Shown here: piece by piece, positions 1 to 10,885 of the stretch | How positions within the stretch are numbered: the stretch's first letter is position 1 | Layout of the letters: each line of letters opens with the position of its first letter | Assembly (NCBI GenBank): GCA_963691705.1 | Contig: OY829540.1 | Span: forward strand, 70,108,367-70,172,366 | Origin: Viola odorata | Lineage: Eukaryota > Streptophyta > Magnoliopsida > Malpighiales > Violaceae | Length of the DNA stretch: 64,000 nt | Direction of reading: 5' to 3' | Program-made: the position numbers and the translations under genes | Notes under the pieces: model-generated | What the model saw: the letters and a program-made list of their open reading frames with translations, nothing else | The model's database searches: none | Told to the model about the DNA's origin: nothing

Positions 1-483
1 AATTCCACGATAATATATTATTTTTTTAAATGTTAGCAGTTAAAATTCACATTTTCTACCACGAAAGGATGGGAGACGAAGACCCCAAAGACCACGACAC
101 TGAAGTTTACGCGTGGCTAATAGGAAGACGAAGACACAAACGATCCAGACAATACGCCATCACTTTCATGTTTGAAAGGAATCTCCAATAATGACAGAAG
201 AAGGAAGGCACTGTCAAACCCAGTTATACCCTTTGCGACAGCTACAAGAAAGCTTGAGGACAATGCCATAAATGTCAAGAAATTATGGCAAACAGAATGT
301 TGTGAAATGTTCACACCTTAAACAGTTTGTGGCGGCAAATAGAATCATAAATAATTCTCTAAAAATTACATTTCTAACATTTATAAATTATAGTGGTTAA
401 AAAAATTAAAATAAATGATAAAATAATTCAATACACCTACCTCCCAGTTAATCCCGACCATATAAGTTCACTAAAAGCTGCAG
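1..483. other. Window start, no recognised gene
   Basis: I see no gene I can support here. A 65-codon open frame lies on the minus strand at 117-314 and reads as a hydrophobic stretch ending in a serine run. It has no recognisable family and no clear splice context, so it may be chance or a piece of a gene running off the left edge. The rest is AT-rich intergenic sequence. Confidence 0.4.
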
Positions 484-532
484 TAATCTGTTCTGTGATA
501 GGAAGGAGAAAAAAATAAGTGGATCAAAAGGG
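484..532 (+). repeat. Partial copy of the first TauE/SafE gene's 5' end
   Basis: This stretch repeats the leader and first codons of the TauE/SafE gene that starts at 1353 (compare 1321-1371). It lacks the five bases tcatg, so the start codon is gone, and has a small extra insertion near its left end. It then joins directly to the block shared with the second transporter gene. It looks like debris of the local duplication history rather than a functional site. Confidence 0.75.
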
Positions 533-855
533 TATCGCTGAGTCGAGTAGGACGGGGCGACAAAGATCTCGTTTATAGATTTCTTGTTGACAATAAAATG
601 CACAAAAGAAAAATTATGATTCAAATAGAGCTCATCCTCCATTTGTTGGTAGTAAAGAAACAAAAAACAGAGAAAAGAAACGTGTAGCGTAAAAGAGAAC
701 AAGACAACCCAGATAAAATGACAACCCAAGAAGCACCAACAGTCAGTCAAGAGAGACCGGTAGTAGTATTGTTTAAGTAGAGTGTCTTTGTCCTGTGAAT
801 GATACAAACACTCACATGCACATTTCATATAACTGTTAAGCGCCACTTGTTTTTG
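533..855 (+). repeat. Upstream block shared by both TauE/SafE genes (copy A)
   Basis: About 320 bases closely match 6865-7042 plus 7788-7944, upstream of the second TauE/SafE gene. Shared landmarks include the run from gagtcgag to gcgccacttg. This copy is uninterrupted, so it shows the pre-insertion state of copy B. Apparent open frames on the minus strand at 448-1023 and 7593-7865 resemble each other only because of this duplication and are not genes. From 856 to 1352 I see purine-rich leader or promoter-like DNA and no other feature. Confidence 0.8.
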
Positions 856-1352
856 ATAAGAAAGGAAAAAACAGAGCCCTGGAAGAGAGGAGGTAAGAAA
901 AAGGAAAGAAAAGAAATAGAGAGAGAGTGAGGGGCGGAAGAACAGAAGAAGAAGAGGATAAATTGTTGGGTGATTTAAAGTGCGAAGCCCTCGAATCATC
1001 CTACCGTGGAGTAATCTGAGCATGTCAAGCGATTTTTACTGTATATATACAAACTGTGAGTGAATAATATGAAGTATAATATAATATTGCGTGCTGAATG
1101 TTTGTATAAATTATGTTATGACTGTAAGTATCATAAAACAAGATACCATCTTTTATCCCTAATAACCATCAGCATGCATATTCACAATTATGATATCGTT
1201 TTTTCAGTGTAAAGTTTCTTGTTTTAGTTGGGTTGTGGTTGTAACTTACATAGCAGCTCTGACTCTTTTATTTATTTATTATTTTATATCTCTCTACCTA
1301 GTTGCAGACGAGAAGATTGCGTAATCTGTGATAGGAAGGAGAAAAAAATATC

Positions 1353-4254
1353 ATGAGTGGATCAAAAGGGTGGGATGCGAAAATGAGAGAAAAGTTGTTG
1401 GTTGGTTTGTTTGCTGCTGCTGCTGCTGCTGCAGTGGTGATTGCAGCAGAATCTGCAGCCAACAATGGGACTCAGAAGGACCGTAGTGGGTCTCACGGCG
1501 GCCCGTCGGGTTACCATCATGTTTGGCCTGTAAGTCCAATGCAACTTCAGGAATTTGATTAATGCTCTGTTTTTGGAAATTGGTCCTGATTTGTTTTTTT
1601 ATTTGATTTGCAGGAAATCAGGTTTGGGTGGGAAATCGTGGTGGGAAGTATAATAGGATTCTTTGGAGCAGCTTGTGGTAGTGTGGGAGGAGTAGGTGGT
1701 GGAGGCATATTTGTTCCAATGCTTACTTTGATCATTGGATTTGATGCCAAATCCTCTACAGCAATGTCAAAATGCAAGTTTCTGACAGATCCAAAAGAAC
1801 AAAAAAAAAAACCATCTTTCAAACTTTTTCTATCAGATTCTTGTACGTTCTTATAATATCATTTTTATGTTTTCGGATGGGTTTTGACAGGTATGGTTAC
1901 TGGTGCAGCAGCTTCTACAGTTTACTACAATCTGAAGCTGAGGCATCCTACATTGGAACTGCCTGTTATTGACTATGATTTGGCACTGCTGTTTCAACCA
2001 ATGTTGGTTCTTGGTGTTAGTATCGGCGTCGCGCTCAATGTTGTTTTTGCTAACTGGATGATCACAATATTGCTGATCATTCTCTTCTTAGGTATAGTAC
2101 TATTCTTGGATTAGTAATTTCCTCCCTTTTCTTGGATTCTTTCTTTTTCTCCCCCTTTTTTGAAAGATGATGTTTGATGACCTGCAGTGACATCTAGCAT
2201 GTCATTCTTCAAAGGAGTTGAAACTTGGTCAAAAGAAACTAAATCCAAAAAGGTAAAACAAATTCTTATTATTATTTCATCCCTCTTCCTTTCTTTCTCT
2301 TCTTTCTAATTCCTATTTCCTAATCCTTCTTGTGATTTTATCTTCAGGCTGCTAAGCAAGCAGAAGTTAATGGTAAGCTGGTGTACATAATTCAGTTCCG
2401 AATATATAATTGATTTCTTCGTCTTTTTTCCCTATTCATTTGCTTTTTGATCAGAAAATGGTACTGAAGAAGACCCTGCCGATGATGCATCAAAAGATGA
2501 AGAGGAACCAAAACGAGAATCGGTACTACAGATGATGCAGCTTTTTTCTTTTTAGATTTTCAGGACTGGTTTTTGTAACCTTTTTCTTGGCAGGTTTCTC
2601 TTATTGAGAATGTTTACTGGAAGAAACTCGGACTTCTAATGGGTGTCTGGATGATCATTCTTGGACTGCAGATTCTTAAGGTTTTGTACATTTACCAAGT
2701 CCTAGATTTTCAATGTAAGGTCTCGAGTTTGAGTATTGAGACTGTAGCAAACCACGCTAGAAGAGCTCGATAATGATCGAACGGAATTAGTTTCCTGCTC
2801 GAAAGGGACTGAGAGGACACCCGAAGAGACGGAACAAAAAGCATTTCCTTTAAGTTTGATTTCCTGATGGCAGAGACTAATGGAAACCTTTTTTCTCTCT
2901 GGTACAGAATTACACAACAACATGTTCAGTACAATATTGGCTTTTAAATGCAGCACAGGTAAAATCTATCTATAATTCCTGAGAACTCTTGAAATATTGT
3001 ATCCCATAATCCAAATTAACTGGTTATTTTGTTTCTGTTTCTTGGAATTAGATTCCAGTAGCTTTTGGGGTATCTGGACGTAAGGCGATCAAGCTATACA
3101 AAGGGGAGACAAAGCTTGCTTCAAAGGGAGAAGCACCAGGAGCAACCTCAAATTGGGAAATTAAGAAACTTATATTTTACCTTGCGATGGGTATCTTTGC
3201 TGGTGTAGTTGGTGGAATGCTTGGACTTGGTGGAGGTTTCATTATGGGTCCTCTTTTCATTGAGATGGGAGTTCCCCCTCAGGTAAAAAATATTGCACAA
3301 TCATGAAAACAAATAAAAATAACAGTAACAATTCTGTACAATGAATTTTACTGCTACAATTACTTGCAGTACTACTCTTTTACCACCCCGCACCCATGAA
3401 CGTCTGTTGGTTCGAACCTATGACTTTCGAGACATAAGACAAATGCACTTTACCATTTTACTGCAACCATATCTCAAATGAACTAGTAAGATGTAGTCCA
3501 ACTTTGTTTAGTCCTGGGATGACATTTATGAAAATTTATTGTACAGGTGGCAAGTGCCACGTCTACCTTTGCCATGATGTTTTCTGCATCCTTGTCCGTT
3601 GTGGAGTACTACCTTCTCAAACGTTTCCCAGTCCCTTATGGTAAGTTTTCCTCTGCTTAAATAAACCAAGGCTCGAATTTATTTGGCCAATATCTGCTTA
3701 TTTAAAAACAATATACAATTTAGTCCCTGAATAAAATATATATATGCAAATTACACCCTGAGTATGCTAATTATATCAATTTACGCAATTGGCGATTTAA
3801 TTTCAGTTGAAAGATAAGAAATACCTAGTAAATTGCACCCTATAATTAAATGAAAGGAAGGTTTTTAATTTTTCAATTGGAATTAAATTCGCAAGTAGAG
3901 GAAATCGATCTAATCGAACTACAATTTGGACCTTGTATTTACGTAGGAGCTAAATTGTATATTTTGGACAAATAAAAGGCTAACATATCGGTTTTTTTAT
4001 CATTCTTATTTCTTGCAATTTGAACACATGCAGCTCTCTACTTCTTTGGCGTGGCAACCGTTGCTGCGTTAGTCGGGCAACATGTAGTGAGGAAGCTGAT
4101 CAAGATTCTGGGGAGAGCATCTCTCATCATTTTTTTTCTGGCCTTCACCATTTTTGTGAGTGCAATTTCACTTGGTGGGGTTGGATTAGCACGATTCATC
4201 AGAAAAATTGAGAGGAAGGAGTATTTGGGATTTGAAGATCTTTGTTCATCATAA
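1353..4254 (+). CDS. Sulfite exporter TauE/SafE family protein (tandem copy 1)
   Basis: Predicted 459-residue polytopic membrane protein of the plant TauE/SafE family; bacterial relatives export sulfite or organosulfonates, but the plant substrate is not shown here. Exons: 1353-1529, 1614-1773, 1891-2091, 2188-2252, 2348-2372, 2455-2522, 2594-2680, 2908-2958, 3052-3282, 3547-3640, 4034-4254. An N-terminal signal-like hydrophobic segment (about residues 15-32, alanine-rich) is followed by VWP and the first TauE half with [13 protein letters not shown]. An acidic cytoplasmic-type linker ([14 protein letters not shown]) leads to the second half with [12 protein letters not shown]. All exon phases agree with the paralogue at 8228, which confirms the model. 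The second intron has a GC donor (1774 GCAAGT). The last exon is uninterrupted where the paralogue has an intron. The start at 1353 is the first in-frame ATG. Confidence 0.9.
1774..1890 (+). other. GC-AG intron in TauE/SafE copy 1
   Basis: The exon ends TCAAAAT and the intron begins GCAAGT, where the paralogue has TCAAAAT followed by GTAAGA at 8685. Joining 1773 to 1891 restores Ser-Lys-Cys-Met-Val-Thr-Gly-Ala, the family sequence at this point, and equal exon lengths (160 and 201 bases) in both paralogues. A GC donor with otherwise good consensus is a rare but valid U2 intron class. Confidence 0.85.
3711..3962. mobile_element. Foldback MITE in TauE/SafE copy 1 intron 10
   Basis: The ends are inverted copies: atatacaatttag at the left and ctaaattgtatat at the right, with a further partly matching flank (agtccct against aggagct). 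The corresponding intron of the paralogue (10473-10575, 103 bases) lacks this block, while this intron is 393 bases. That fits an insertion after the duplication. I could not define a certain target-site duplication, so the superfamily is open. Confidence 0.6.
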
Positions 4255-4502
4255 GGAGGAGGGGCCTACACATTAAAGGTTTTTTTTTTTCAAGACTCGT
4301 AAGGTCGTTAATTCAACTGGTTAATATATACTCCCTCCGGTTTTTATTAATTGGCGTTTAGAAATAGTTGACACATTTAAAGCAATAATTAGGGACCTTA
4401 TTTTATTGTAACAGAAATGTTAAATCAGTAAATGTTACTATTAGATATAAAATATCTATCTATTTATTTATGTGTTGGTGCCAACAAATCTGTTATATCC
4501 CA
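4255..4502. other. Convergent 3' region between TauE/SafE copy 1 and the PIN-like gene
   Basis: Holds the 3' untranslated DNA of the transporter and the end of the PIN-like locus. At about 4329-4340 the sequence TACTCCCTCCGG resembles one end of a Stowaway MITE. No matching opposite end was found nearby, so this is at most a fragment. Confidence 0.4.
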
Positions 4503-6330
4503 TCAACCTGTCAAAGAAAATGGATGGAACCTTCTATGATTTCTGCAGATGTTTCCGTCGCTCAATTCTGGTATATGACTTAACAATGCTAGCAGTGAAA
4601 AGTAGGCCAATGCAATTGGCACAGAGATCAGCATTCCAAAGATTACCCTGACACAACAACAACAAAAAAGCGTAAGAAAGAAGAAATGTGTCCTGTTAAC
4701 AGAATTCAGAAGTAGGCAGAGGAATGAATATTGGAATACAAAGAATTGGTTATACCCTGAGCTCAAAATGTCAGGATGAACATTATACTCTTTCGCGAAA
4801 ACGAACGGTACGATCCCTTGAGGAAGAGCTGCCTGCATTGCAAAAAGGTTGGTCTATATCATTTCTTGGTTTTTGGTAAAAAGAAATTGTAGTGTGTTTG
4901 TTGTACATATATATGTTACCTGTACAATTGCAACTTCTTAAGGGCTGTTCCCTTTAGTCCAGTGACAACAGAAGACACTGCCATTAGTGCAGGCCCTCCA
5001 ATGAACTTGATTACCATGGTTATCACTGCTAATCGATAGCCATACACGATTATACTGGGGCGCGATGCCATGAACAGACCTGTTTAGAAGAAGTAAAAGC
5101 TGGATTGAACCAAACATTCTAAGTTCCAGAATAGTAAGACATGTTCCTGTTATGGTCATACCTAAACTGAACATAGCCATACCAAGGCCTCCTGTTGATA
5201 GAATCTTAATAGATTTATCAACAATGTCTGGCAATTTGATTCCCCACCTGAAACAGGTCCAAACATTTGACGAACTTGCTGAAAGATCCTAAGTTGGAGT
5301 TCTCTATGATCTTTCAGAATTTAGTTACCTGAACTGTACGCTTGCCCAAATTAGACCTACCAAAGTTGCATGAAAATTTGGATTGCCTGTTAGTCTCTTC
5401 CCTACTGTCAAGAGAAGTAAAATGGGTCTGACTTTCTTTGGTATTCTGGTTTGTGATTCTTCTGATATTTCCTTTGATGCTGGTTCCTCTCCTTCTTTTG
5501 ATTGTTTTTCTTGAGGGGCCTCTTGGTCTCCTAGAAACAGAACAGAAAAGGGAATTCTTCATTTTCTTGATAGAATAGAATACAAACACAAACAGGAACA
5601 AAGCAAGATGTCAACTATAAAAAGGTATTAAAACCATTTTTAGGGTTCGAGTGGTCGAATGAGGTCAGTCTCCTACCGGCAGGGCAGAGAGGAAATCCAG
5701 CCAAGTGGTTTTGTGTAAAAAATTTCAAAGATTAAAAAAGAGTTGACTGAGAAAGGTTTAGAATTGAAAATGTACACAAACAATAAGTTCTTAGGAGTTC
5801 CCATTGTAGAAAATAGAATAATCTACCAGTGGTTTCTATAGTCACACGTACTGAGGATGACCTGGTGGCATGGAGCTCAAACAGAAACAGCAGCAGATTA
5901 TTCCAAACTAAGCTTTGCAAGACAAACTATCTGAGGAAGGAGGGCCTCGGCTTTGACCCCGTACATGGGCTTAAGGAGGGGAATTCCCAGGATCAAAAGT
6001 GTTAATGTTGACAGAGAGGCCAGTAATGATCCAAGTCAGGTGGCCGCGAGAGCTGATTTTGGTGACTGCTACAAGAACTACAATGGCCAGTAGTTTCTGC
6101 AGAAAGTCTGCGAAAGTGAGTCTGAAGCTCATCTTGTAAGGATTGTTATGGGAGATAATTTGAAAAGATAGAAGTGGGATTGAGAATTTAGCAACAAACT
6201 TGTGTATCCCTGCACACTGATCTGATGTAAAGAGTTTCCACCATTTCAAAGAGATGTAGGCCAATATCATAGCAAAATATAATGGAACTATGGATGAAAC
6301 CACATGAGAGATATCTGCTAAAGAAATCAT
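4503..6330 (-). pseudogene. PIN8: PIN8-like auxin efflux carrier, frameshifted copy
   Basis: Six exons of a short-loop PIN carrier are recognisable: 5827-6330, 5329-5530, 5162-5247, 4920-5079, 4756-4832, 4503-4647. Motifs include [46 protein letters not shown] and [16 protein letters not shown]. The central hydrophilic loop is only about 50 residues, as in PIN5/PIN8, which act at the ER in auxin homeostasis. Three indels break the frame: one extra base near 5995 (before the LGIPLLKPMYG stretch, which also lacks about two codons), one extra base near 5917 (before QSLVW), and two extra bases near 4932 (before VAIVQ). Removing exactly these restores every splice phase and a 389-codon frame. The usual stop after LALL is also lost, adding about 20 unrelated residues. 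Neighbouring genes have no such errors, so decay is more likely than poor sequence, though that is not excluded. Confidence 0.8.
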
Positions 6331-6864
6331 GGGAATAAGTTGATTAATTTGAAAGAAATGAGATTATGGGTCTTGATATGCTCATTGCTATCTTGTTTAA
6401 TTTTCATAAAAAACTACTCTCAAACACAGGATTTATATATAGCTTAGGATTTCTTTCTTTCTTTCAAATGTATTTGGTTTAGAGGGATAGGAATAAACAA
6501 AGTGAATTGCTGTTATGGTTTATCACAGTGGTAAGGACGAAAGAATTTTGCTAAATTTGGTCAAAAGTGTGAGAATAAGTGTTGAAGAGGATTCACCTTA
6601 AAAAGCAAAAATGTGCAATTAATTTCTTCAAAAAAAAAAGCCTATTATGGTCTCTTTCTTGAAATGATGAGGTTTACCTTCCAATATTATTCTTAAATGG
6701 GCCACTTCATTCGTTTACCATATTAAGTCTCGACTATAATCACATCATTATGTAATTTTTTTATTTTATAAAGTATTTATAAGTATAATTTAAAAAAATC
6801 AATATAACCAAAATTTATCAAGTTTCCGACACTCCCTAAGCCATGGCTTCGTCCATCACTACTC
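6331..6864. other. Upstream region of the PIN-like locus
   Basis: AT-rich DNA upstream of the PIN-like start, reaching to the repeated block before the second TauE/SafE gene. I see no gene or clear element. Confidence 0.4.
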
Positions 6865-7944
6865 TATCTTGAGTCGAGCAGGACAGGGCGAGAAATATCT
6901 CGCTCACTAGGTTTATAGATTTCTTGTTAACAATAAAATGCACCATAGAAAAATTATGATTCAAATAGTGCTCATCCTCCATTCGTTAGTAAAGAAACAA
7001 AAAGAGAGAAAAGAAACGTGTAACGTAAAAGAACAAGACAACCAGGGGCGGAGCCTTGTTAGGGCCAAACTTTTCAAAATTTTAAAAATATATACATTGT
7101 TGGTTCGGTTCGAGCTGATAATACGAGTAATTTTACCTAAAAACGAATAAAAATTTGAACCGAAATTGCTAAAATGTTGAATAAAATAAAATAAAATAAT
7201 TAGTACACAGTAAGGGACGAAAATTCCGCTCTATAGTTCGATAAAATTCACTCGTAAGCGATAAAAGTTTTAAAAAATAATTAGTACACAGGAAGGGACG
7301 AAAAATCCTTTCAATTAAATCTCAAATCCTTATTTCCCAAATCATCACTACCAATAAACTAGTACCAAAGCCAATTCAATCTCCGCCGACATTCAATCCC
7401 TTCATTTAATTCAATTTCTACACCAAATCATCACATATCGATCACCCTCTCAATCTCTCATTCAATTCCAATCCTAAAGTAGAGAACAATTGTAAAAAAT
7501 ACGTATATTGTATGAATTCTAATGTATAATTTTTTTTTTTTATATTGTCTTCTTATTTACCTTTTTGTTAAGTTTATCTAAATATTTGTTATTTAGTGAC
7601 GGATACAAATACTCTTAACCATTTTTCTAATTTTTCGTTCAGCTCGCTTGCCTTCCTTATAAAATACTCCAAAAAAAAATTTCGGGGGCGCTACCCCCGA
7701 ACCCCCGCACCATCTAAATACAAATCCTGGATTCGTCACTAATCTCGCCCCCCAAATATTGAGAGCAGATCCGCCCCTGAAGACAACCCAGATAAAATGA
7801 CAACAGAAGAAGCACCAACAGACAGTCAAGAGAGACCGGTAGTAGTATTGTTTATTGAGCTTCATAAGAGAGTGTTTTTGTCCTGTGAATGATACAAACT
7901 CTCACATGCACACTTCATATAACTGATAAGCGCCACTTGTTTTT
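6865..7944 (+). repeat. Upstream block shared by both TauE/SafE genes (copy B, interrupted)
   Basis: Copy B of the block at 533-855. Its two parts (6865-7042 and 7788-7944) are separated by the hAT-type insertion at 7043-7779. Reading through the insertion site with one copy of the 8-base target duplication removed gives the same order of bases as copy A. The block ends about 280 bases before the second transporter's start codon, so it may include promoter sequence common to both genes. Confidence 0.8.
7043..7779. mobile_element. Non-autonomous hAT-type element, 737 bp
   Basis: The ends are inverted: CAGGGGCGGAGCC at left and the complement of CAGGGGCGGATC at right. Both sides carry the 8-base target duplication AAGACAAC (7035-7042 and 7780-7787). 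The empty site is seen intact in copy A near 692-703. An 8-base duplication with this terminus fits the hAT superfamily. No transposase is encoded. A nested inverted pair, TTAGTGACG (7593-7601) and CGTCACTAA (7734-7742), may mark a second small element inside it. Confidence 0.85.
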
Positions 7945-8227
7945 CCTTTTCGTTTTGTTACCATTTATGCTCCTTGGAGTTTCTTTTCACCTCAATAATG
8001 CTTAAAATCTTGTCACTTTAGTGGAAAACAATTGTCGTTTTGCAATTATTTGTGCTTAGAATACGAGAAAGACCTCTGTTTAGCAATTGGGTCCTGCTTA
8101 TTTTTCTTTATTGTTGAGTTTTTCTCTGTTCAGATTCTGTGTTGAGCTTTCCATGTTATATAATTTTATTAGATAGGAAAAAGGTGGAGAAATAAAGAAA
8201 TAAGAAGAAAGATCGTGCTTTGTTTTG

Positions 8228-10885
8228 ATGGCTGTGTTTGTGTCAAAACGGGTTGTAGGAGCAACTTTTGTTGGTTTGCTTGGTGCAGCTTCAGTTGTCT
8301 TTTTAGCAGAGGCAAGAGTGAAAACAGAAAATTCAAGTGATGAAGAGGTTCGTTCTGGTTTTCTGATGGGAGCGTGGAATTTCTTGTGGCAAAAAGATGA
8401 ATCTGGTTATACACATGTGTGGCCGGTAAGCAATTCCACTTTCCTGTTTGATGTTTGGTTGCTTAGGAAATAACAGAGAGTAAAGGAAAGGAAAGCAGAG
8501 TATGATTTGTGATTGGAATTGCAGGAAATGCAATTTGGGTGGAAAATTGTGGTTGGTTCACTTATTGGATTCTTTGGAGCAGCATTTGGCAGTGTTGGCG
8601 GTGTCGGTGGGGGTGGCATTTTTGTTCCAATGCTTACCTTAATTATTGGGTTTGATGCAAAATCCTCAACTGCAATCTCAAAATGTAAGAAAATTGAAAA
8701 ATCTACTTATTGTCTGTCATCTGTTACTGTTCTTTATGATGTGAAATGGTTGGTGTTTTAAACAGAAACATCAATATCAGATTAAGATCACCACGTGGAT
8801 TCCTGTTCCTAATCTTTCTTTTGTTTTTCTTTTCAGTTATGATTACTGGTGCAGCAGCTTCAACAGTTTACTACAATTTGAAGCTAAGGCATCCTACTCT
8901 CGACATGCCTATCATCGACTATGACTTGGCGCTCTTAATCCAACCAATGTTGGTGATGGGAATCAGCATTGGAGTTGCTTTCAATGTGATTTTTGCAGAC
9001 TGGATGATTACAATTCTGCTTATTATTCTCTTCATAGGTAACAAATTCTATCGATTTGTTGGCCATATATAGAAATTGCAAGCTATGAGACTGATTCGAA
9101 ACCCTACCCTGCTCATTGGCTATCTAGTCTATGTTTGCTACATGGATGACCTTATTGATGTGTAGGGGTTGCTTGCAGGGACATCAACTAAGGCATTCCT
9201 GAAAGGTGTAGAAACATGGAAAAAGGAAACCATCGTTAAAAAGGTGGTGTGAGCATTTCCCTAACCTTTATAAGTAAAGTAATATGTATATTCTGATTCA
9301 GAATAATTTACCCAAATCCTTATATCTGGCTTGTTTCTGTCTTGCAGGAAGCTGCTAGGCGTAATGCTGGTAAGTACTTGGTGGTTTACTTGGTAATGTT
9401 GATTTCCAGGCTGATTTGTTCTTGAATTAGGTGACGGAAGTGAAGAAGTGGAATACAAACCCCTTCCTGGAGGTCCAAGCAATGGCGGATTGGAAACCAA
9501 CGAGACCAAGAAGGAAGAGGTGATCAGATAGAGAATGTACACTATTGTCTGTAATTTCAATAGTCTTAATTTTCAGGGCTGACTTCTGAAAACCTTCTCA
9601 CTTCTCAGGTATCGGTTATTGAGAATGTTCACTGGAAGGAATTCGGACTTCTCTCTTCCGTCTGGTTGATAATACTCGTGTTGCAGATCGCCAAGGTGAG
9701 AATCTACTCCATCATTTGCATGCAAGAAATAATGTCTCTGCCTTCATCCATGAACTAGACTAGAAAATGACCAAACTTCTTTTCTTTTTCCTTTTTCTGG
9801 AGCACAGAATTACACAACAACTCCATCATTTGCATGCAAGAAATAATGTCTCTGCCTTCATCCATGAACTAGACTAGAAAATGACCAAACTTCTTTTCTT
9901 TTTCCTTTTTCTGGAGCACAGAATTACACAACAACTTGTTCAGTGGCATATTGGATGCTGAACCTATTGCAGGTACGTAACAGGCTGCGCGATATAAAAT
10001 AAAATTCCAGACATAATTTGGACTTTCTGATTGATCCCTCTGTGATTTTTTACCTTGCAGGTGCCTGTGGCTGTTGGGGTTTCTTCATTTGAAGCGGTCT
10101 GCTTGTACCGAGGTACGAGAAAGATTGCATCCAAGGGGGAGGAGGGCACGAATTGGCGAGTGCATCAGCTGGTTCTTTACTGTGCTTGTGGTGTCTTTGC
10201 TGGTATTGTTGGTGGGCTGCTTGGTTTAGGTGGGGGATTCATTTTAGGACCCCTTTTCCTAGAGCTAGGTGTCCCTCCTCAGGTTTCAATATTCCATGCT
10301 CTCTCTTTGAGAAATTCCTATGACATTCTTTAAGTTCATGAATCCATGGGAGATGAAATGCTGGAAACTTTCTTGCAGGTTTCTAGTGCAACAGCCACCT
10401 TTGCTATGACATTTTCTGCATCCATGTCTGTTGTGCAGTATTACCTCCTGAAGCGTTTTCCAGTCCCTTATGGTGAGTTATTTACCAAATCCATCTCTTT
10501 CAAAAGCTAATCCTGTCGACATCAGGTTGGCAGACTAAGGGGTAACTATTGCCGCAACTGTTTTTACTGTTACAGCTCTATACTTTGTCGCGGTGGCAAC
10601 TATTGCTGCATTCGTAGGGCAAGCTCTGGTCAGGAAGCTAATCATTTGGCTAGGGAGAGCATCTATAATCATCTTCATTCTCGCCTTCACGATATTTGTT
10701 AGTGCAATATCATTAGGTATGTATCATTTCAAAATCATGTTTCAGTTCGAATCGAAGCTTGAAATGATTGATCTCATTGATTCCTTTTTCTCCAAACAGG
10801 TGGGGTTGGTATAGCAAACATGATTGTAAGGATTGCAAAGCATGAATACATGGGATTTGAGGACATCTGTACCTACAAACCTTGA
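8228..10885 (+). CDS. Sulfite exporter TauE/SafE family protein (tandem copy 2)
   Basis: Predicted 471-residue polytopic membrane protein, paralogue of the gene at 1353; the transported substrate in plants cannot be read from sequence. Exons: 8228-8425, 8525-8684, 8837-9037, 9179-9243, 9348-9369, 9431-9519, 9609-9695, 9922-9972, 10061-10282, 10379-10472, 10576-10716, 10800-10885. A hydrophobic N-terminal segment (about residues 9-28) precedes the first half ([13 protein letters not shown]) and the second ([25 protein letters not shown]). Compared with copy 1 it has a longer lumenal or extracytoplasmic N-terminal region, a different acidic linker, and one extra intron splitting the SLGGVG motif. 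The acceptor of exon 8 lies in a perfect 114-base tandem duplication. The start at 8228 is the first ATG, preceded by the shared upstream block. Confidence 0.9.
9707..9934 (+). repeat. Perfect 114-bp tandem duplication across a 3' splice site
   Basis: Units 9707-9820 and 9821-9934 are identical. Each contains the polypyrimidine tract, the cacag acceptor and the first 13 bases of exon 8 (aattacacaacaa). Only the second unit runs on into the rest of the exon. Splicing to the first acceptor (9808) without removing the rest would meet a stop after 12 codons. Identity between units implies a very recent event or an assembly artefact. Confidence 0.95.

Noticed and set aside
448..1023. 191-codon minus-strand open frame, similar in part to one at 7593-7865
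   Set aside because: Similarity comes from the duplicated upstream block; composition is that of purine-rich non-coding DNA and no family is recognisable.
1351..1544. Minus-strand frames with poly-Gln or Ser runs
   Set aside because: They are antisense to the alanine-rich first exon of the TauE/SafE gene.
3380..3460. tRNA-like B-box word ggttcgaacc in an intron, and similar words near 29620 and 36980
   Set aside because: No complete A box/B box spacing or cloverleaf; at most SINE relics, too weak to list as elements.
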